Origin: Symbiodinium natans
Taxonomy: Eukaryota > Sar > Dinophyceae > Suessiales > Symbiodiniaceae
DNA: 64,000 nt
Reading direction: 5' to 3'
Assembly: GCA_905221605.1 (NCBI GenBank)
Contig: CAJNDS010001879.1
Coordinates: 674,973 to 738,972 of the forward strand
Shown: positions 35,887-52,000 of the stretch, one piece after another
How the letters are laid out: each line of letters begins with the position of its first letter
How positions within the stretch are numbered: position 1 is the stretch's first letter
Translations under genes and position numbers: made by a program
The notes under the pieces: generated by a model
What the model saw: the letters and a program-made list of their open reading frames with translations, nothing else
Told to the model about the DNA's origin: nothing
Database searches by the model: none

Positions 35887-37354
35887 CCCTTAAGCCATAC
35901 GCATATCAACTCTGGAGCAGGACATCCTCGGTGGTTTGCACCACTCTGTCCTGGGAGACAGGCGCCAGCACGTCGGGGACCCCTCTCCACACCTGACATC
36001 CAAAATTCCCCGCAATTTTCCTCCACCATGACCTCGCATGTCTCCACGGTGCACTTTCAGAGTAAAGGCAACAGCCGCCGAACAAAGTCGAAAACCCTAA
36101 GTCCTAAACCCTAAACCCTAAGCCCTAAGCCCTAAGCCTTAAACCCTAAGCCCTAAACCCTAAACCTGCAGGGTATCCGAGTTGAAGAAGCCCTTTCGCG
36201 AGATCGTTGTCTACGACACCGTGCTGCGGCAGAAGAGGTCAAACTTAAATCTGCACAGGGCACGAGGCCTTTGCTTTTGCAATTACTATAGGCTTCCCTA
36301 AGGGTCCCTATATAAATATGCTATAGTAACCCCAAGACCCTATTCGAACTATTAAGGCCCCTATGTTAAGTTGGGAGCAGCTTGAGTGGCATCTGGGGCG
36401 TCGTAAAAGGTTGGCCCTCGAGCGGCGCGTGCGAAGTCCAGCACCCCGACTCCCCAATCACCCGCATCATACGGTATGCAGCAGTATGCAGTGTTCTCTC
36501 TTTCTTTTCTGAGGACCAGGTCTATCCGGAGTTCCTACTGACCTACACGCGGCACTACTGATTCGACCTTGTGGCTCGATTTGTGGCATAGCCTGCGCTG
36601 CTAGGCAGAGAGGGCCAGAGAAGCCTAGAGAAAGAGGCTACAGGCTTGAAGAATGTTGAAGCGCATCACTTCTCGTTTTGAACCCTTGCTTCTGACCAGA
36701 GGTTACCCAACGCACTTCCGCAAACGCTGGATGCCTGCGTGGCGCCAGACCTTGGCTGCCGAGCGCCAGGCAGCATCGAGGAGGGCAACCTGACGTGCTC
36801 AAACTGGGCATCCTGAAGGATTGTTCGATTCTCTTTCTCGAGGGAGTTCGGTGCCATTCTGCAAGCTGAGCTGCCTCGAAGAATTGTCGGGTGACACTAT
36901 GCACAACGACAAAGACTGGCGTTCGAGACTTGGCAGTTTGAAGACATGTGCAACCTGGAGAGGCGAATGCCAGCAGCCAAAAGTTTCGACGTGGATCTGG
37001 ATCAGCTCTTTTTTCCGGAACTGAAGCAACCCCGCCTCAGCTGTTCATTCAGCCCCCCGTTATTGATGCTACTCTCTCTCGCCAATACAACTTGTTTCCC
37101 GCTTGGACCTCAGTCAACGCTGGGGTTGGGTGATACAACGTGCGCCCCAGATCTCAGAAAGGACCTGGTGGTGCATTCCAGATTCTTCCAAAGCATTCCG
37201 GTGGCGATGGTTCAGACTCTACGACTCACCTGCTGCTGCACAAGAAGTGCGAGCTCTCGGACTTCTCGGACCTCGGGTTGCAAGCTCAACGCCATCGTAT
37301 TTGTTCAGCACTGCGAAACCTGGTGATCGGGGGCGAGGGTTGCCGTGCAGCCAG
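35887..37354. other. Non-coding stretch; weak frame before the cyclophilin
   Basis: It holds a CCCTAAA array at 36094-36167. One plus frame (about 36948-37454) is open except for a single TGA at 37131 and contains PPQLFIQPPVIDATLSRQ, which looks protein-like. It is not in frame with the cyclophilin part and I do not recognise it. Confidence 0.4.
36094..36167. repeat. Interstitial CCCTAAA array
   Basis: Ten heptamer-like units alternating CCCTAAA and CCCTAAG. Confidence 0.85.
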
Positions 37355-37627
37355 GCTTTCAATGAGCACAGGTCCAAGGACCCGAACCATCCCGGAACAC
37401 TCTCCATGGCCAACACAGGCAAGCCCAGCACGGGCGGCTCCCAGTTCTTCGTGAACCTAGCCCACAACAGCTACTTTGATTGGTTTTCCAAGCACGTTGT
37501 GTTTGGCAAGGTCATTGTGGGCGTGGAGGTGGCCGAGGCAATTTCGAAGGTGCCTACACAGGACGACAACCCCATCACCCCGATCATGATGAACTCGATC
37601 ACGATCTCTTTCCCGGCGGGAGCCTGA
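37355..37627 (+). pseudogene. Cyclophilin-type peptidyl-prolyl isomerase, C-terminal part
   Basis: Cyclophilins catalyse cis-trans isomerisation of prolyl bonds in protein folding. The frame ends at TGA 37625 and carries the family core GTLSMANTG, GGSQFFVN, DWFSKHVVFGKV and a closing DDNPITPIMMNSITI. The start is set at a CAG/G junction (a possible 3' splice site); no ATG or N-terminal half (the FHRVI and QGG region) is found upstream. In the related protist and dinoflagellate-type cyclophilins that I recall, SKDPN is separated from PGTLSMAN by about 35 residues, and DWFS is followed by PG before SKH. Here both spacers are missing (SKDPNHPGTLSMAN and DWFSKHVV). This suggests in-frame deletions, and therefore a pseudogene or gene fragment. 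Family assignment is firm; functional status is uncertain. Confidence 0.8.
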
Positions 37628-40600
37628 AAGCTCGGGAGCCTGGCCTCACGGAGGTGGACCACCATGGGAGCGATTTTACTTGTACGAGGAACTCATCTGG
37701 ATATTCTCAACTCTCACCTTGCCATGCGCATGCGCTGCCCATGCATGAAGGCATGCGCGGCTTGGATCTGAAAACAGATGCCAGGCAAGTGCAAAAGGCA
37801 AAAGTGGCTACGCTCATACTCGTGCCAGCGCATACCAGCACGTAGAGGTAAGCAACCGGGCTTCTGTGTGTTTGTGCATTGCATAGAGGATTGTAAGGGC
37901 TGGGGTTCTTGGTCTCCAGTCGAGGGCTTGTGAAGGGAATTGCAAGCTTCAGACACAGAGAGGATCGCCATGGACACGGTTCCACGCCTTACCAAACCGC
38001 AAACCATGATGAACACTTCCAGCTGCAAGGCATGAACCAGTCGAGGAAAGTGTATGGCAGTAGGCACCCAACATTCGTTGCAAGGAGGGATGTTGAGACG
38101 CTGCGACTTAGACAGGGTCACGAACACGGGTGAAGCGTGGTTTCGCAAGGTTCTACACCTGCTGACAAGAAAATTCCAGGCTTCGGTCCTGTATCAGTTG
38201 GTTCAGAGTTCAGGACGCCTCGCAATCAATGAAGGTGCAGTGGACTCACGAGGGCGCGGTGAGCGCAATCAGCGAAGCTGCGACAGTATTTCCAAAAGGT
38301 GAACTGAGTGGAAGCGCAAGAGCAATCGCTCAGAATGACATTCGTCATGTGAGGCATCTGTGCTCTGAATGCGTCAGGCTCTCGCCAGGCACACTAAGGG
38401 CCTTCAAGTGTAGGCTCAAAGCAGTCTCATCAAGCAAGCTGAGGTGCATTTGTGGAAGGCTGAGCGGGCAGACGCGCGGACATGGTGTGTGATGGTTCGG
38501 TCATCTGCGAAGTAATTTGGATCAGTCTCGCATTCTGGGTGCAGGCATGAGAATTACCGCGTATCGGATAGTTGATCTGACAAGAGCCGAACGGACGCCC
38601 TCGTGAACCAACCCAGACAAGCAAGCAAGCGATATGCCGCATGCAGTACCTGATCAGGACGATGTAGGCCAGTGGATCTACTTTAGGGCTCAGCCCGCTC
38701 CTGTCAGGGACAAAGCCATAAACCACTGCCTACGCAGCCTCGGCTTGGGTCGCAGGGTTTGGGAGACTTTTGGGAGACTTGGTTGGTCCGCAGGCGGTTC
38801 TGTTTGTTCTACTCAAGACTCGAAGAAATGTCAGGAAACATACTGACACGTGCTACATTGACGCACCCAACTCGGATTGTAGGTGGGTTGGTCTTTGTGG
38901 ATTTTGAGCCCCAACCCAAAAATGAGGGTTTCACAGAGTTTTTGGTAAAGGGCCGTAGCAGTTCGACCCTAGCGGCCCTAGCATTCTCTGGGCTCAGACT
39001 TGCATGCCTAAGCAGCAAAGGCGGTTTGCCCCTGATGGAGTTGTGGAGACCTGTCGTAGTGGTAGATCCAACAAGTTGGGCGACAGAGGTAGAAAATGCG
39101 TCCTTCTTGCTGCAGGGCGTTCGGCTGCGGAAGGGATGCAACCGTGATGCAACCTCCTGTTGGCTAGTTGACTGGAACTATCCAAACCCCAGAACGAGTA
39201 GTCCTCGAAACAGAAACATCCTCAACATGCGCATGTGGGGGCACCCTGTTCATGAAGCCCACAACATTCAAGCCCGAGCGACCTTGCATCAATAAGTTGC
39301 GCACGCAAAGCACAACTTTGCACGTCTGATGCAACATGCTACTCGACCTCGAGGACGCCCCGGCAAGAGGCAAACTTGCATTCTAGCGAAAACTTTCAAA
39401 ACAGGTTATCGGATATCGAAAGGAGATGCTATGATGCTCCGCGACACGCGGCACACTGTTTTGTTCTACCGCTGCTTTCCTTCAAGAGCAATCCAGGCAA
39501 AATCATCTTCACCTGCACAGCATTTTTGGTTCAAGGTTTTGGGTGTTCCAAGTTTTTCCCATGCTTTCCATGCTTTCCAAGCGTATAAGACCCCTTCGAA
39601 GCGCTGGCAGGCGTACGGCTTGCGCCACAGCACCTATAGTTGCGACCTCACACGACCCTGCCCACAAGCATACTTAGGCCCATAGGGCCGTACAGTTTCA
39701 CTATGTTTCACTCCACTAGCAGCCACCGCAACGCTAAGGGGTTTGCAGCCGTTTGTGGGGGTTTGCCGGTGGAGTCTGCCTGACTCCAGTCCGTGCGTGG
39801 AACACAGGCGCGTCGCGGGAATTAGAGCACTGCCGAATATGCACCAAAGCATGTTTTGGACCGCCCTGTTAGGTTCCGATCTCCTCAACCATAGCCTGGA
39901 CTAAAGTCACTGGCCGAGTGGCTTATACACTGCACGTGAGATTCCGTCAATAGGGTTCCCTTAAACCCTCCTGACCCCTAACCCCTAAACCCTAAGCCCC
40001 GATCCCCAGCCTTCTGCCAGCCCTGGGCTTCATGATGTCAACGGCACAAGGCTTGGGGACACGCCTCTCATGGTCTGGTTTACAGTTTATGTTTTTTTTT
40101 GGTATTGTTGCTTTTTTTTGTTGGGGTTTGTAGGTCTTGTTTGGTTTGCAGTTTTTTTTTTTTTTTTCTCGGTTTGTAGGGCTTGTGGGGCTTGTGGGGT
40201 TTGCAGGGCTTATCGGGTTTAGGGCAGTTGATGGGGTTTAGGATATTTCTTGGGTTTCGGGGTTCCGAGGGACAGAGGAACTCAGAGTGCCAGGTTTGGG
40301 CATCCGTTTGCCCGGTAAAGGTGACAGGTCCATCGGTTCAAACCTCACGGCAGGAGACCCCCTCTGCACTTTTTTGACTGTCGCTACTTCAGTAGATAAG
40401 CCATGGCCCTTGCTACCTCGCAAGGTTCAGAGCCCTGTGGGACCTTAGGCAGCGGCTCCCAGTCCAACTTCCCAAGCCTAAATCTGCATCCAAGGCACAA
40501 CTTGTATGGTTGAAGATGTTTAGAATGTTGGGCTGCCAGTGGCGATTTTAGCAGGTACGTTTGCAGCCTCTAGGCCCTCGTTATTGGAGGCGGACATTGA

Positions 40601-41268
40601 CCTTCATGTTTTGCACTAGGAAAACACTTTCACGAGACGAAAGAAAGAAAACACAGAAACGAACAAAGAAAGAAACGTTTCAGAGACAGAAGGTCCTCAT
40701 TGCCACTCCAACCCCGTCTTGCGAGCTTGTGTTTGCAACTGGCAGGAAGGGGGGGGGGGAGGGGGGAAGCTACGCCCCACAACCCCCACACAATTTTAAG
40801 CTTTCAAGACCCGTCTTGCGAGCATTGTGTTTCTTTGTTTATACTAGAAAGCCATGTATTTTCTCTTAGGCTTTTTTTTCAGAGCCCTCTACTTTCTTGA
40901 CTTCTCGCGGTGGGGGGGAGGGGTGAGCACCCTAGATATGTCCTGAGAAGCAACAACGAGAACGGAATCTCGCAACAAGTGCTGGTGTCAGTGTTTGCGC
41001 CAGTATTCGACTGAGGTGAAATCCCCGGTGCCAACTCGGGGAAGGTTTCATGTAATTCGAGGGCGGGAAAACACAACCCGAGCTAATCCGAGAACCTTGC
41101 ACGTTTCCTTCCTCGGAGTTTCTTTTCCTTGAAAGATAAGGGCATTTCAGGTGGGGGACGATGCTTGGTCCTAGAATGGGGGATGCGGGGAATCTGATAT
41201 CACCCCCCCCTGCCAGATCAGTTCGCTCCACACACGAGGGGCTCGCAGATTGCGCGGGGGTTGCCCGA
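37628..41268. other. Non-coding stretch with simple repeats
   Basis: No gene is recognised. A 178-codon plus frame (38759-39295) has no recognisable domain. The stretch holds CCCTAAA-like units at 39961-40000, T-rich and TTTGTAGGGCTTGTGGGG-type repeats at about 40090-40250, and G runs near 40748-40766 and 40910-40921. Confidence 0.45.
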
Positions 41269-41430
41269 AAAAAGAAGGAAAGAAGGAAAGAAGGAAAGAA
41301 GGAAAGAAGGAAAGAAGGAAAGAAGGAAAGAAGGAAAGAAGGAAAGAAGGAAAGAAGGAAAGAAGGAAAGAAGGAAAGAAGGAAGGAAGGAAGGAAGGAA
41401 GGAAAGAAGGAAAGAAGGAGAGAAAGAACA
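41269..41430. repeat. GGAAAGAA microsatellite
   Basis: About 160 bases of GGAAAGAA units with a short GGAA-only section near 41381-41402. It is an all-purine tract on the plus strand. Long Lys/Arg/Glu frames through it are artefacts of the repeat. Confidence 0.95.
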
Positions 41431-41658
41431 GGCGAGAGAGAAAAGAACGTAACAGATGAAATCAAGAAAGAATGAGAGAAATAGATAAAGAAAGAACGAA
41501 AGAAAGAACATACCGAAAGAAATGAAAGAAAGGAATAACCGAAACTCCGACAAAGCAAAAAACAAAGAACTAGTAAATGCAAAAGAGACGAACGATAACG
41601 AGGAAGTGATCGCTCAGACCTTTCATGCGGCTCACTGCGTTCTAATATGAATAAAGGT

Positions 41659-41660
<2 letters not shown>

Positions 41661-41710
<50 letters not shown>
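41661..41710. repeat. GA microsatellite, left border of GC-rich island
   Basis: An uninterrupted run of AG units of about 50 bases, immediately followed by the GC-rich segment. Confidence 0.95.
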
Positions 41711-41711
<1 letters not shown>

Positions 41712-41851
41712 CTGGGGGGGGTCCGACGCACACGAAGCTGGGAGCTGCACGGGCTGGCAGAGACGGAAATCATAGGAGCAAGGGGGGCCATTGAGGATGC
41801 GGCCGCCGCGGGGGCGAGCAGCCTTGCGCACACACACACCTCCAACAAGCC

Positions 41852-42823
41852 GTGTCCCACCTGGAAGCGTGTCTGGGAGGGGCTGCGTGCGTGCTGGGGG
41901 ATGACTGGCAGCCGGGGCCTGAGCACCCCCAACAACAAGCACAGCAGGGGCCTGAACACCTGCCGCAACAAGCGCAGGGGGCCAGCGGCAGCGGCAGCGA
42001 GCACACGCCACTCCAGACGCACTACGCGGAGCCACAGCAGCAGCCGCAACCCTCTGGCGTGCACCCAGCAGATGTCATAGGACTGGCAGCGGGGGCCGTG
42101 GAAGCACAAGAAGGGGGAAGCAGCTCCTCCAGCGGGATGCACCCGCACCCACACCCGATCCTGCTCGCCCGCAATGCCATTGGGCATGTCCTCATGGTGG
42201 GGGAGATAACAGACGAGCTGTGGCAAGTCTACCAGGTGCTCAATTCGTGGATCACCGACCTTGGGGGGGGTGATGCGGCGGCAAGAGAGCAAGAAAGGGG
42301 CTGCAAACGGGGGGCATCTCACGCATCCCGGCAAGCCGCAGCCAACAAGCACCCGAGACATGAAGCAGTAGAGGGGCAGAGTCCACATGGGGGCGACATG
42401 GCGGCGATGGCGCCGGTGGGAGATGCAGCGCCTCTGGGGCAAGATCGTGATAGTGGCAGCCAGAAGAACGAGACAGACGGCCTGGATGGGGGCGAACGAG
42501 ACCTGACGAACGCGATGAACGCGGAGAACGTCCTGGGCGGTGCAGTTGGACCGGGGCATGATCGTGACTCTGGCAACCCGAAGACCGAAGCCAACCACCT
42601 GGATGGGGGGGCAACGTCCCACGAGCCGGCGGATACATGTGAGACGCTGGAGTGGCCGCCCGGGGGCGAAGCGTTTGGCGCGGAGAGCGGCGAGGGGCTA
42701 CAGCGAGATCGAGAGCTACTGAGTGATGGGGAGCAGAACTCCTCTGATGATGAGCATAGGAGACGTAGGCTGCTGGGAACAGGAGCCACAACACTCACGC
42801 ACCCTCCTAGGGGAACCTACTAG
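41852..42823 (+). CDS. Low-complexity acidic protein in a GC-rich island, unknown
   Basis: A 323-codon plus-strand frame, open from about 41795, ending TAG at 42821. There is no ATG near its head (the codon at 41852 is GTG; the first in-frame ATG is at about 42138), so an upstream exon or a shorter product is likely. The protein has Gln/Pro-rich repeats (GPEHPQQQAQQ, GPEHLPQQAQG), a Ser run, a plausible folded helix (LLARNAIGHVLMVGEI), and two copies 117 bp apart of an acidic motif (DRDSGSQKNETDGLDGG and DRDSGNPKTEANHLDGG). It ends in an acidic-then-basic tail (DDEHRRRR). No domain is recognised. A 326-codon frame on the opposite strand overlaps it, but its composition is that of an antisense shadow. 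The segment's high GC and its GA-repeat borders set it apart from its neighbours. Confidence 0.4.
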   Translation: MSHLEACLGGAACVLGDDWQPGPEHPQQQAQQGPEHLPQQAQGASGSGSEHTPLQTHYAEPQQQPQPSGVHPADVIGLAAGAVEAQEGGSSSSSGMHPHPHPILLARNAIGHVLMVGEITDELWQVYQVLNSWITDLGGGDAAAREQERGCKRGASHASRQAAANKHPRHEAVEGQSPHGGDMAAMAPVGDAAPLGQDRDSGSQKNETDGLDGGERDLTNAMNAENVLGGAVGPGHDRDSGNPKTEANHLDGGATSHEPADTCETLEWPPGGEAFGAESGEGLQRDRELLSDGEQNSSDDEHRRRRLLGTGATTLTHPPRGTY

Positions 42824-43285
42824 GTTAAGTGCTAGGGCGCTTAGGGGGCTAGTAAGTTGTGGTACGTGAGGAGGGACAGCAGCGACCGCCACAAACGCAT
42901 TGCAGTCAGCGACTAGAGTCGGGGGGCTGGGGAGGTCTTGATTTCGGGAAGGTTCGTTACTGCTGGGGGACAGGGGAGGATTCGCTTCGGGAAGGCTTGG
43001 CAGAAGGGTCAAGGATGTGGGGTACACGTACAGGTTTTGGGGGCTTGGACCGACTTTTCTGGGGCAGGGTTGGGGGGCTAGGATTCCAGGGGTGTGTGGA
43101 GGAGAAGGGATTGAGGGTCGATAAGCAAGCAATGCGGAAAGTACAGAGAACGGGTCGAAACAGGCCCTGTTCAGGTGGCGGCATGCGTGCTGCGGCCAAA
43201 GGGCCGGCGTCGTGAGTGGTAGCGCGGAACTGACGCGGGAGCGGGGCGCGCTGTCGCGCGGGGGGCCCTGGGCTCCTCAAGCCCC

Positions 43286-48523
<5,238 letters not shown>

Positions 48524-48579
48524 AAACTCTAAACCCTAAACCCTAAACCCTAAACCCTAAACCCTAAACCCTAAACCCT
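48524..48579. repeat. Interstitial CCCTAAA array, near-perfect
   Basis: About eight units, almost all exactly CCCTAAA: one of the most regular arrays in the window, so either young or maintained. Confidence 0.9.
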
Positions 48580-48916
48580 CCCACCTGCCACTCAGGTTGA
48601 ACACAAGGCGTCGGACCGTTTGGAGATCTTGGGCTTGGAGAGGGGCTTCGGGTTTAGTTTGCTGCCAGGTTTCTTGCCCTTACAGAGCTCCTGAAAGGCA
48701 CTTCGGGCATGTTTGGGGCATGGAAGTTTTTGCGCAGTCTGGGTTTGACTTACCTCTGAGGGTAATTCTAGCGCTCCAGCAAGCCCGACAACCCTGAGTA
48801 GTTTTCTCCAAGCCCCTCTCCGCCAGAATTCCGCAGATTGACATTGGGACTTTGGGTGCATAGCTCGGGTAACTCCGAATGCAATTAAGCGCATTCCGTG
48901 ACCCTTTGGTGCATGT

Positions 48917-49019
48917 TACCCTAAACCCTAAACCCCAAAACCCCAACACCCTAAACCCTAAACCCTAAACCCCAAAACCCCAAACCCCAAACCCCAAACC
49001 CTAAACCCTAAACCCTAAA
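48917..49019. repeat. Interstitial CCCTAAA/CCCCAAA array
   Basis: About 100 bases mixing CCCTAAA and CCCCAAA units, in the same direction as the array 340 bases to the left. Confidence 0.9.
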
Positions 49020-52000
49020 AGGGCCGGGGGGCCCAGGGCTCCCCCCATCCTACGGCCTGACTTCGGAGGCTTCACTCCATTCCGGAATCCCCGAGCGACG
49101 ACAATCAAGAGAGTCAGCGCTTGTGCCGCTCGGGCGCAGGGGTCTAGGGATGTTTAGGGCTTGCGGTGCCGGAGCTCAGTCTTGGGATTCATGTTCCTGA
49201 AAACGGAGCGTCCAGGACTTGTGATTTAGCATGTTGGCGGTGTCTTGGATGGGATGCAGGTGTTTTGCTGCCTGATCAAGGCATGGATGGCCAGAACTCA
49301 GTCAGACATCTCTTCCCCCGACACAGGGATTCTCTGTCTTGGGGGATGTGGCATGGAAGCCTGCTCATGTAAGGGTGGCCTGAGCTGTGTTCTTGAGGTA
49401 TGCATGCGCTGGAAAACCTGCGAGGCAGGGGTGTGGTAGGGGTTGAGGCCATCCCATCCGGCTTTATTAGACCAAAGCTCTTATACAAAATCGTCTGGAC
49501 CAGCAGGGGCCAACATACTTGTATAGAACTTCGCCCCTACGTCCCCAAGTGCAAGCTAGTGCTCTCCCCCAGGAGTTGTCTTTCCCCAAGCAGCTGGCTT
49601 TGGCGTTTTAGGGCCGAGGTGGTCTGACGTCAGAACAGCAATGCCAGCCCGCGTTTCTCCAATGCAAGTATGGAGGCATGGAAATCTTCGAGGCAGACGG
49701 CCCAACTCGAGACCCTGGACCGAAGCAAGTTTTCGTTTTGGCTTCGATGAGGAAATAGCTGTCTGCCTCAATGGACCACAGCAAGCTAAGCCTAGATCTG
49801 TAGCTGCAGCTGGAGGCTCCTGTCAAAAGGAAGTGGCTTCACTTTGGGCTCGAACAAAGGGGTGACAGCTTGGGGATATTGTTAGCCACGGCGCATAGCG
49901 ACATGTGCACACTCTCTTTTGACCCACGCTTGGCAAGCTTTTGTCCGCAGCTGCGTGGAAAGTTTGCTGGAGTCTACTTTTGCTGTAGGGGTTTGTGTGG
50001 GCTTTGGGCACGCTGTTGGCTGGCCGGTGAAGCAAAAGTCGTGTGGGTGAAGCATGTTGAATTTAAAGTATGCTTCACACACGTGGAAAACTTGTGGGGC
50101 AGCACGGCGCGACCTAGCACAAGCGACCATCCGCCAAAGCGCAGCAGAAGCGCAAGCGATGCCGGAGCAGATGGCCAAAGCCATAGCTGTTACGCAGGCA
50201 TATGGCACACAGATACACAGATACATGCGCCCGCTGGGACTTGGGTTCAGCCACGACCCCGAGTCAAAGGTCGCCGGTTGAAGCTTCCGGGGTTTCGGGC
50301 CTTATGATCGCGTGGCTGTGCCAACCCAGCAAATCCCCGACAAACCACACGGGAAAGTACGACCCTTGGCCCCGCCACATGGTCGGCGACTGGCTTTTCT
50401 GTTGCTCGTAGAGTGTACGACAGTGCCATGCCGGCACACGGCGGGAAGATGTTTTAAGGGAGGATGCGCGAACACATCCTGCAGGTCCGAATGTCATCGG
50501 CCCCTCCCCTTGCCCTTGCTTGCCCTTGCTGCATACCAACTACATGCCCAGGTGAGCAGCAGCGATGATGCTCACCAGCTAGCTTCTTGGACTCAGATGG
50601 CTCAAGCAACCGCCGTCAACCCTGAAGTAGTTGATCCGCATGGATATTGTAGCCAAAGCTCCACCAAAGAAGTGCATCCGGGGTCGCCTGCAGCTCCGTG
50701 TGCTCCCATGCCCTAAGCCCAAATCGCCTACATCTCTTGCGAACCTGAAACACTCATAGCTGCATCCCATGCGCATGCACCTCTCATCCCCCCCCCCCCC
50801 CCCCCCCAATGTTCAAGGCCAGATCTGCAGCGTGCCTCGGCTTCACTTCTGCAAGCTTTCACCCCCTCAGAATTCCGAAAGCAGCTTGAAGTCAGGGTTC
50901 AATGCCATAATGCCTGCGTCTTGAGATGCTTGACGCGAGGCAGAATGTTTAGGAGGATGCTTGTGAGCAATGTCCGATTGTCAGTACCCTTGGGTTATTC
51001 AGTCATTGTAGCCCTTGCTCGCCCGCTCCTGGCAGCTTTATCCTCACGATAGCTCTGGCAAGCATGAGGGATTCAAGAGCCAGTCGCTCTCCTTCAAATC
51101 AGCGCAGTGCTGCCAGCGCGGTGAGTCCATTCTCAAAATTTTACAAGCTTGGTCGCACGACTTGCTCCTGACTCACATCGAGCTGCTCGACATGTGGGAC
51201 AACCTTACATGCGTCCTCGCTCTGAGGCACGGCGAATCCTTGGCAGAAGCTGCTGCTGCGGTTCTTGCTGAGCTGCACTCCCGCGAGTAGGAATCCTTTC
51301 CAGGGGTGGCTCGGCTGAGGAGTTCAGGCTGAAAATGCGGGTTCAACTTTGGCTTAGTGTTCGCACACTTTGTGGTTTCGGTTTTGAGGCGTTCAGTTTG
51401 CCGACGCCCTCCCCACAGATTGGTCTCCGCCGGACGTCCGCAGAAAGCCCCGGCGGGTAGCGGATTCACTTCCGCACAGTCGTTCCTGCACAGTCGTGCG
51501 CATCGGGATACAAGGTTTGCGCGCAGATTTCTGCAGTACGTAGCTCCGACTCTGACCATACGCCTAGAGTCCTGGAGTTTCGAGTGTTGCAGGCAACAGT
51601 ACAGACACCATGTTTGAGCAGGATGCGCAATCTGCTGTACCAATGCAGCACGAGAGCGACAAATCAGTTCCGAGTATGGCCCACGGGCCCCCACACCTTG
51701 AGGGCCAAGGGCCGAGGTGAGAGTGGGGAGCGTCCAGCGGAACGCTGACCTGTCGCTCTCCTCCCTCAATCTCGAGCCACTAGCCCAGTTGAAAAGCTTC
51801 TCCGAAGGTCCATCTTGCTAGATGACCTTTAAACCCCATGCTAATGCACTGCTGTCCGGCATGGTGGCTGCGGATACCAGCTGTAAAGTTGACTCTGGTG
51901 TCTGGTTTCTCAAGATTCGGTTGGGTTGTTTTGTCATGTCAACGTGCATTGACCACCATCTGACTGAGAGGGCGTGTGGCCACAAGACAAGCTGCCGCCC

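Noticed and set aside
40310-40350. tRNA-like GGTTCAAACC box
   Set aside because: No A box, anticodon arm or acceptor stem could be fitted around it.
41161-41582. Lys/Arg/Glu-rich and Phe/Ser/Leu-rich frames near 41.3 kb
   Set aside because: Translations of the GGAAAGAA microsatellite; no non-repeat protein sequence.
41642-42622. 326-codon minus-strand frame in the GC-rich island
   Set aside because: It overlaps the plus-strand 323-codon frame. It is rich in Arg, Cys, Leu and Pro as expected for an antisense shadow of GC-rich coding, and it runs into the GA microsatellite as a Ser-Leu tail.
51173-51769. 198-codon minus-strand frame
   Set aside because: Same reasoning: open, but no recognisable protein features and overlapping plus-strand frames.
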